Assembly: GCA_030638325.1 (NCBI GenBank)
Contig: DAOWEV010000195.1
Coordinates: 1-19,613 of the forward strand
Direction: 5' to 3'
DNA from: Bacteroidales bacterium
GTDB lineage: Bacteria > Bacteroidota > Bacteroidia > Bacteroidales > JAGOPY01
DNA: 19,613 bases
The notes under the pieces are model-generated. The model searched no databases. It had not been told where the DNA came from and saw nothing but the letters and a program-made list of their open reading frames with translations. Below, piece by piece: positions 14,438 through 19,613 of the stretch (position 1 is the stretch's first letter; the number at the start of each line of letters is the position of its first letter). The translations under genes were made by a program, and so were the position numbers.

Positions 14438-17400
14438 TTACCTGGGAGATTGAGAATCAAATTTACCAGATAAAAATTCTGAAGGTGATAGTCCAAATTG
14501 TTCACGGAAGCACCTGGCAAAATAGGATAAATTATTGAATCCAACTTCGTATGCTACTTCTGTAACATTACCACTTTTGATTGCCAGGAGTTCCGCTGCT
14601 TTGTTCAATCTTAATGTTCGGATGAAAATATTGGCAGGCTGACCTGTTAAAGCTACCAGTTTGCGGTGTATTTGCATCCGGCTCATATTCATTTTTGATC
14701 CAAAAGCCTTTACATTAAAAGCTTCATCCGAAAGGTGTTCCTGCACAATATTTATGGCTTTTTGCATAAATTTTTGATCCATCGAATTGATGCCACTTTC
14801 CGGTAACTCCATTAACTCCTTGTACCCAATTTTAGCAGCATTTTTCATAAACCTTTCCTGAAGCTTTCTTCGCTGGTCGATGAGATTTTTGATCCGGATA
14901 AGAAGTTCTTCAGTGTCGAAGGGTTTGGTAATAAAATCGTCAGCCCCGGTTTCCAGGCCTTCAATTCTGCTTTCAGTTGAAGCACGGGCGGTCAGGAGAA
15001 CAACTGGAATATGGCTGGTGCGTTCATCAGTTTTTAACTTTTTACACAATTTATATCCATCCATTTTAGGCATCATCACATCGCTGATGATAAGGTCTGG
15101 TACTTTTTCCGTTGCCATGTTAAACCCTTCTATGCCGTCCTTAGCTTCAAAGATATAGTGGTCCTTATCAAGACATCCTCTCATATAAGCCCGTAAATCA
15201 GCATTATCATCCACAATCAGTAAATAAGGTTTATCTTCTTTCCCATCAATTTTATCCTGACTTAGATGGTCTTCCTTTGTTAAATCACTTTCTGAAAATT
15301 CCAGTTCAGGAATGGGTTCAGGTAATTCTTCTCTTTTTACCGGGATGGCAGTTTTATCAACAATTTCGTCTTTCTTAAGGTGTCCTTTTCCTTTTGGCAA
15401 GAATATATAAAAAGTTGTTCCTTTCCCTATTTCACTTTCAACCGTAATTTTACCATGATGGATTTCCACCAGTTCTTTGGTCAGGGCTAGCCCAATGCCT
15501 GTTCCTTCCTGGTCTTTGGTGTAGGAATCATCGGCCTGGTAGAAGCGGTCGAAGATGTGTTCCAGTTTTTCGGGAGGGATGCCGCGGCCGGTGTCGGAGA
15601 TTTTGATTTGCACCCCCCTTCCGTCCCCCCTGAAGGGGGGAAACTCCGCGCTTCGTTTTGAGAGGGGGTCAGCGAGCAGCAAGTCCCCCCTTGAGGGGGG
15701 ATTTAGGGGGGTAATGCTGATCTCAATCGTCCCCCCTTCATCCGTAAACTTAAACGCATTCGATATTAAATTGTAAAGGATCTTCTCAATTTTATCTTTA
15801 TCAACAAACAACTTAATGTCTTTTTCATCTGAATTGAATATCAAATCAATTTTCTTTTGTTTGGCCAGCGATTCAAATGATTGAGTATATCCATTTACCA
15901 AAGCCACAATATTTTCTTCCTTTACCTGCAATTTCATTTTGTCTGATTCCAGTTTTGATAGATTCAATAGTTGATTGATCAGGTTTTGCAATCGAAGTGC
16001 ATTCCGCTGCATCATTCTCAGGTCTTGCTTAGATTTTGAATCTGTCGATTTAGAAAGTAAATTTTGTAAAGGCCCGAGAATAAGGGTTAATGGTGTACGG
16101 AACTCATGGGATACATTTGCAAAGAACCGGGATTTCATAGTGTCCAGTTCTTTCAGTTTTTCAGCTTCAATATGTTCGAGGTCCAGTTGATGTAATAGCC
16201 GTTGCCGTCGGAGGTAAAACCGTATAACAATATTCAATATTGAAATAATAAATAATAAATATAATAAATATGCCCACCAGGTCTTCCACGGAGGTGCTTG
16301 AATGATAATAGAAATTGATGTCCCTTTTTCATTCCAGTAGCCATCGTTATTAGAGCCTTTTACATGAAAAGTATATTTTCCGTGCGGAACCCCTGTGTAA
16401 TTTGCAAACCTACGATTACCTGCATAAATCCAATCATTTTCAAGACTTTCAAGATAGTAAGCATATTGATTTTTTTTAGGATTGGTATAATCCAGTGCTG
16501 CAAATTCAAAGGAGAAAAAGTTTTCGTTGTGCTTAAGCCTTAGATTTTTTTTTTCGGTGATATTACTATCCAACGGGTAATTTCTATTACGAACCTTAAA
16601 ATCAGTTATGACCAAAGCCGGAATATCTATATTTTCGATAACACTATCAGGATAAAAACTGAAGAAGCCGTTATTTGTCCCCCTGGCTCCTCCAATAAAT
16701 ATCCTCCCATCTTTTGCCTGGTATAATCCTCTATAGCTTAGATCACTGAAGGGCAAACCATCATCAGTACCAAATATCTTAATGGGATTTTGCATAATTT
16801 CATAGGGTTTAAACCTGATCAGTTGATGTGTGTATTGATTAAACCATAAATTTCCTTTAGCATCAGAAAAGATTTTCATGATCTGGTCTCCGAACAATTC
16901 TTTATGTTGTTTATACACTTCAAATTTATTGCTGACAGGGTTGAACCTGTTTAATCCTTTACTGGTTGTAATCCAGATCGTACCATTTATATCTTCGCAA
17001 ATAGAATTGATGTATGTTCCGTAATATCCGTTTGAGTCGATATCTCGATTTTGGTAATGAATAAAGTTCATATTATCCCTGTTTTCAGGAGGCAGGCAGA
17101 ACAATCCATGGTCATATGTCCCTATCCAGATGTTGCCTTTTGAATCTTCAAACAAATCCCTGATTTTAGTTTTACCCAGGATTTTATGTTTTACTCTTTT
17201 TACAGGTTCAAAGGTGTCATCATTTGTTTCTTTATAAAAAAGTCCTTTTTCAAAATCTCCTATCCAAAGCTTTCCATTATTATCTTCAATGATATCCCAG
17301 ATATAAGTGGGTATGGTATCCTCTTTTTCCGGAATGCCTTCAATGGGAATGAATGACTCCTTGATTGTATCAAAAATGGTCAACCCAAGCGCCCTAAAGC

Positions 17401-17608
17401 AAACCCAAAGTCTATCTTTAGAGTCTTCCATCAGACATGATACAGCGGCCGTAAGAATGCTATCCGAACGAAAAGGAACATTAAAGTACTGCAAATAATG
17501 TGCAATCTTATTCATCTCCCTATCAAACTTAAATAACCCTGCAGCCCAGGCGCCTACCCATAAGAAACCATTCTTATCCAAAAGAAAAGCATTTGCCGGA
17601 TATTGCAA
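14438..17608 (-). CDS. hybrid two-component system (HTCS), C-terminal part: propeller 2, kinase, receiver, AraC regulator
   Basis: Downstream portion, in the same frame as the N-terminal part but after an in-frame TAG at 17615-17617. A TTG at 17608 is the earliest start for the 1056-residue frame. Order: seven Reg_prop blades (1-320), Y_Y_Y domain (about 330-437), membrane segment (444-468), HisKA with H501 (SHEFRTPLTL), HATPase with N box (LYNLISNAFKF) and G boxes (DTGRGI, GTGIGLAL), receiver with phospho-acceptor D843 (IISDVMMPKMDG) and K895, and AraC-type HTH (about 950-1050). In this family the propellers sense an extracellular ligand and the HTH drives target genes. Oddities are the missing signal peptide if translated alone and a 34-residue repeat-derived insert at 633-666. 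No susCD genes are near. Confidence 0.85.
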   Translation of the reverse strand: MQYPANAFLLDKNGFLWVGAWAAGLFKFDREMNKIAHYLQYFNVPFRSDSILTAAVSCLMEDSKDRLWVCFRALGLTIFDTIKESFIPIEGIPEKEDTIPTYIWDIIEDNNGKLWIGDFEKGLFYKETNDDTFEPVKRVKHKILGKTKIRDLFEDSKGNIWIGTYDHGLFCLPPENRDNMNFIHYQNRDIDSNGYYGTYINSICEDINGTIWITTSKGLNRFNPVSNKFEVYKQHKELFGDQIMKIFSDAKGNLWFNQYTHQLIRFKPYEIMQNPIKIFGTDDGLPFSDLSYRGLYQAKDGRIFIGGARGTNNGFFSFYPDSVIENIDIPALVITDFKVRNRNYPLDSNITEKKNLRLKHNENFFSFEFAALDYTNPKKNQYAYYLESLENDWIYAGNRRFANYTGVPHGKYTFHVKGSNNDGYWNEKGTSISIIIQAPPWKTWWAYLLYLLFIISILNIVIRFYLRRQRLLHQLDLEHIEAEKLKELDTMKSRFFANVSHEFRTPLTLILGPLQNLLSKSTDSKSKQDLRMMQRNALRLQNLINQLLNLSKLESDKMKLQVKEENIVALVNGYTQSFESLAKQKKIDLIFNSDEKDIKLFVDKDKIEKILYNLISNAFKFTDEGGTIEISITPLNPPSRGDLLLADPLSKRSAEFPPFRGDGRGVQIKISDTGRGIPPEKLEHIFDRFYQADDSYTKDQEGTGIGLALTKELVEIHHGKITVESEIGKGTTFYIFLPKGKGHLKKDEIVDKTAIPVKREELPEPIPELEFSESDLTKEDHLSQDKIDGKEDKPYLLIVDDNADLRAYMRGCLDKDHYIFEAKDGIEGFNMATEKVPDLIISDVMMPKMDGYKLCKKLKTDERTSHIPVVLLTARASTESRIEGLETGADDFITKPFDTEELLIRIKNLIDQRRKLQERFMKNAAKIGYKELMELPESGINSMDQKFMQKAINIVQEHLSDEAFNVKAFGSKMNMSRMQIHRKLVALTGQPANIFIRTLRLNKAAELLAIKSGNVTEVAYEVGFNNLSYFARCFREQFGLSPSEFLSGKFDSQSPR
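15612..15712. repeat. 101-bp palindromic element inserted in frame in the HTCS ATPase domain
   Basis: The ends are ACCCCCC (15612-15618) and GGGGGGT (15706-15712). Each half contains its own hairpin: CCCCCCTGAAGGGGGG (15625-15640) and CCCCCCTTGAGGGGGG (15685-15700). The composition is unlike the A/T-rich gene around it. It encodes residues 633-666 of the kinase half (TPLNPPSRGD ... PPFRGDGRGV), between the N box and the G1 box, where related kinases have a short loop. The structure resembles REP/MITE-like palindromes mobilised in trans; no transposase is in the window. Confidence 0.8.
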
Positions 17609-17614
17609 ATCAAC

Positions 17615-17617
17615 CTA
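17615..17617 (-). other. in-frame amber (TAG) codon interrupting the HTCS
   Basis: The minus-strand frame reads FLESD, TAG, then VDLQYPANAFLL with no shift. The stop falls exactly between Reg_prop blade 7 and blade 8, and both sides keep good propeller repeats. Replacing TAG by one sense codon restores a single protein of about 1418 residues with standard domain order. Confidence 0.85.
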
Positions 17618-18694
17618 GTCCGATTCAAGAAAATATTGTTGAAAATGATTTTTTTGGATTTGTAATTTATTTAGCCCACTTCTCCATGTCGCTATCCATA
17701 AATTGCCGGTATTATCCAAGCACAGATCAGTGATATAATTTCCTGATAAAGAAAACGGGTCTGATGTATCCTGAAATATCCTGGTAAATTTTTTTCTCCC
17801 CACATCAAGTTTTTTTAGTCCCCTCGTTGTGCCTATCCATAAAAAATTGTCATCTCCTGATTTAGACCCGGTAATGCATTCAATTGGATGATGATCATCA
17901 TCCTTTGATAAGTAAAGGGCTACTTCTCTCGTATCATTATTGTATTTGATCAAACCCGCGTAAGAACCAAACCACAAAATGTTATTTTCATCCTGGTAAA
18001 TACATTGAAAAACTTTTTGCAGGGGAGGAATGTCCAAATCAAAATCGAATGTATGAAAGGTATCATTTACGCGATCAAATGTAAATAACCCGGTTTCAGT
18101 ACCGATCCAGAAAACACCTGTATTATCTTCATACAAATCATAAATTCTATCCACAAAGTGATCCGGTTGATCGGGAAATTGCTTATAGACAGAAAAGGTT
18201 TCTGATTTGGAGTCAAACTTATTCAATCCACCTCCATAGGTGCCAATCCATATAGTTCCTTCTTTGTCCTGGCAGATGGATTTCACGTGATTGTGGCTCA
18301 GGCTTGTCGAATTATCAGGATCGGGTTTAAATCGTTTAAAATTATCCAGCCCCCTGTTATATAAGTTCAAACCTGAATACTTGGTTCCAACCCAGATATT
18401 TCCGTCCCGGTCTTCAAAAATTTCCTGAATTACAGCTCCTGTCAAAGAAGTGGAATCCTGATTACTTGTATAAATTTTAAATTTATTTCCGTCATAACGA
18501 TTTAGCCCCCTACTGGTCCCAATCCAGATAAAGCCTTTAGAGTCCTGGAAAATACATTTGGTCATATTTTGTGAAAGACCCTGTTCGGTGGTAATGTGTT
18601 CAAATTTGTATTGCTGTCCCTGGGGATAACTCAATACAAATGGAAAGATTATGAATAAAATTATTAAATAGGATATTTTATCACAGCCTTTCAT
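17615..18694 (-). CDS. hybrid two-component system (HTCS), N-terminal part: signal sequence and propeller 1
   Basis: The N-terminal 359 residues of the HTCS. They start with a signal/anchor sequence (MKGCDKISYLIILFIIFPFV) and the family-typical opening YKFEHITTEQGLSQNMTKCI. Seven Reg_prop blades follow, each built on ..DxxGxxWIGTxxGLNxxD, for example QDSKGFIWIGTSRGLNRYD and EDRDGNIWVGTKYSGLNLY. The frame ends at TAG (17615-17617) after blade 7. I chose the ATG at 18694 over the TTG at 18721 because it begins a normal signal peptide. The gene starts 58 nt after the mutY stop and may share its transcript. If not read through, this half would be an exported propeller without kinase, and the HTCS should be treated as a pseudogene. 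Confidence 0.85.
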   Translation of the reverse strand: MKGCDKISYLIILFIIFPFVLSYPQGQQYKFEHITTEQGLSQNMTKCIFQDSKGFIWIGTSRGLNRYDGNKFKIYTSNQDSTSLTGAVIQEIFEDRDGNIWVGTKYSGLNLYNRGLDNFKRFKPDPDNSTSLSHNHVKSICQDKEGTIWIGTYGGGLNKFDSKSETFSVYKQFPDQPDHFVDRIYDLYEDNTGVFWIGTETGLFTFDRVNDTFHTFDFDLDIPPLQKVFQCIYQDENNILWFGSYAGLIKYNNDTREVALYLSKDDDHHPIECITGSKSGDDNFLWIGTTRGLKKLDVGRKKFTRIFQDTSDPFSLSGNYITDLCLDNTGNLWIATWRSGLNKLQIQKNHFQQYFLESD

Positions 18695-18752
18695 GAGGTT
18701 TGCAAGTAAATCTCTGATCAATAACAGAAGATAATTGATCTGTAATTAAAAT

Positions 18753-19613
18753 TTAATGGTATAAATATATGAAATTTTTTAGAGACGCATAATTATGCGT
18801 CTCAACAAACCGCTCCACCAACCGGCTGACAGGATAATTTTGAATACTGTCAATGGGTATTTTAATCATGTCCGGATCATTGATTTCAAATATTCCGCCA
18901 ACTTCAACAGTGATAAAGCGGCAGATGATCTCGCGGTGGGTTAATTTATGCCTGTATATTTTCGATCCGGCTACCTTGTGAATAATGGTTTTTCTGAAAA
19001 TATCATGCCACCTCTCTTCATTCATAAGCTTTTGTAAAGAAAAATGCCGCTTGCTTTCGATCAGTGGAAAATCATACAAATTTTTCCAGATATCGCTGCC
19101 GGTCCTCTTATTAATAAAGGTACTCTTCTGACCTTCCTCATCCTGGGTAATGATCACAAGGTAATTGAAATAACGTTTTTTTATTCGTGTCTTTTCAGGC
19201 CTGGCAGGTAGTTTTTGAATGTCATTCCGGAGATAAGCTATACAGACCTTGTTAAATATGCAAGTCGGGCAGGAGGGGTTTTGGGGTTTACATTGCAACG
19301 CTCCAAATTCCATGATCGCCTGGTTGAACGAACCCGGATCCGTTTTATCGATCAAATCGTTGAGGATACCCAGCACCTTCCGTTTCATTCCGGGCGTATC
19401 TATTACAGCATAAATACCATATATGCGTGTAATAACCCGGTATACATTCCCGTCAAGGACAGGATAAACCTGATTGAATGCAAATGAGGCAATGGCGCTG
19501 GCAGTATATTCTCCAATACCCTTCATCCGGATGATATCCTCGTAAGCATCAGGAAATATTCCATTATGATCCTGCATGATCATCCTGGCTGCAGCATGCA
19601 TATTTCTTGCGCG
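18753..19613 (-). CDS. mutY: A/G-specific adenine DNA glycosylase MutY (partial, 5' end outside window)
   Basis: MutY removes adenine mispaired with 8-oxoguanine in base-excision repair. The frame is open to the right edge; codons before the first in-window ATG read RARN, matching the usual YYSRARNLHAAA segment, so the gene continues past 19613. Visible parts are the helix-hairpin-helix MKGIGEYTASAIASFAF, the catalytic-Asp segment PVLDGNVYRVITR, the [4Fe-4S] cluster ligands with spacing C-x6-C-x2-C-x5-C (CKPQNPSCPTCIFNKVC), and the C-terminal NUDIX-like 8-oxoG recognition domain. Roughly 70-90 N-terminal residues are missing. Oddity: the last 15 residues after RLVERFVE are partly encoded by a perfect palindrome, giving an unusual tail. 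In relatives mutY is close to ssb; here the HTCS block separates them. Confidence 0.93.
   Translation of the reverse strand, partial: RARNMHAAARMIMQDHNGIFPDAYEDIIRMKGIGEYTASAIASFAFNQVYPVLDGNVYRVITRIYGIYAVIDTPGMKRKVLGILNDLIDKTDPGSFNQAIMEFGALQCKPQNPSCPTCIFNKVCIAYLRNDIQKLPARPEKTRIKKRYFNYLVIITQDEEGQKSTFINKRTGSDIWKNLYDFPLIESKRHFSLQKLMNEERWHDIFRKTIIHKVAGSKIYRHKLTHREIICRFITVEVGGIFEINDPDMIKIPIDSIQNYPVSRLVERFVETHNYASLKNFIYLYH
18782..18803. repeat. perfect 22-bp palindrome inside the 3' end of mutY
   Basis: Each half-site is GAGACGCATAA and its reverse complement, with no mismatch. It lies in the mutY reading frame and encodes ETHNYAS near the C-terminus, 27 bp before the stop codon. Palindromes of the GAGACGC...GCGTCTC type are, as I recall, dispersed in several bacterial genomes including Bacteroidota. 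No T-run follows on the mutY strand, so it is not a classic terminator. Confidence 0.85.

Noticed and set aside
17615..17617. TAG read as pyrrolysine
   Set aside because: No pyl genes or Pyl insertion context in the window, and pyrrolysine use is not known to me in this phylum; nonsense mutation, error or readthrough are simpler.

Overview
The window comes from the chromosome of a Bacteroidota bacterium, most likely an environmental Bacteroidales/Marinilabiliales-like lineage or another gliding/T9SS lineage. The evidence: two gliding-motility genes (gldE, gldD), three large secreted proteins ending in type IX secretion (T9SS) C-terminal sorting domains, a hybrid two-component system of the Bacteroidota type, a DAHP synthase-chorismate mutase fusion typical of the phylum, and promoter-like TAnnTTTG boxes upstream of several genes. 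No tRNA, rRNA, CRISPR array or integrase was seen.

Layout. The left part (1-4300) is housekeeping: asnS (asparaginyl-tRNA synthetase, minus), divergent from aroF/aroQ (DAHP synthase-chorismate mutase, plus), then corA (Mg2+/divalent cation channel, minus). From 4301 to the right end every gene is on the minus strand. Read in the direction of transcription, the right end holds the 3' part of mutY. A roughly 9.3 kb accessory block follows: a 14-repeat hybrid sensor kinase/regulator (HTCS) broken by one in-frame TAG, a 58-codon remnant of a secreted protein gene, a 14-repeat YCF48-type beta-propeller surface protein, and a duplicated leucine-rich surface protein. Then come ssb, gldE and gldD, and finally a secreted M14 zinc carboxypeptidase with its own promoter. 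As I recall it, mutY-ssb-gldE-gldD is a conserved neighbourhood in Bacteroidota, so the accessory block looks inserted between mutY and ssb.

The gene products fit a surface-oriented lifestyle. GldD and GldE support gliding/T9SS function. The M14 peptidase, the YCF48 propeller and the leucine-rich protein are predicted T9SS cargo, and the HTCS would sense an extracellular ligand and control transcription through its AraC-type domain.

The most unusual feature is in the spacers. Five of them carry low-complexity arrays of degenerate 7-bp words (8-bp in one locus), mostly laid out as inverted pairs that could fold into long imperfect hairpins. The words differ between loci but the layout is the same. 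Two other palindromic elements have entered coding sequence: a 101-bp G/C-run element inserted in frame in the HTCS ATPase domain, and a perfect 22-bp palindrome that supplies part of the C-terminus of MutY. These elements, the in-frame amber codon and the secreted-protein remnant are the best targets for follow-up.
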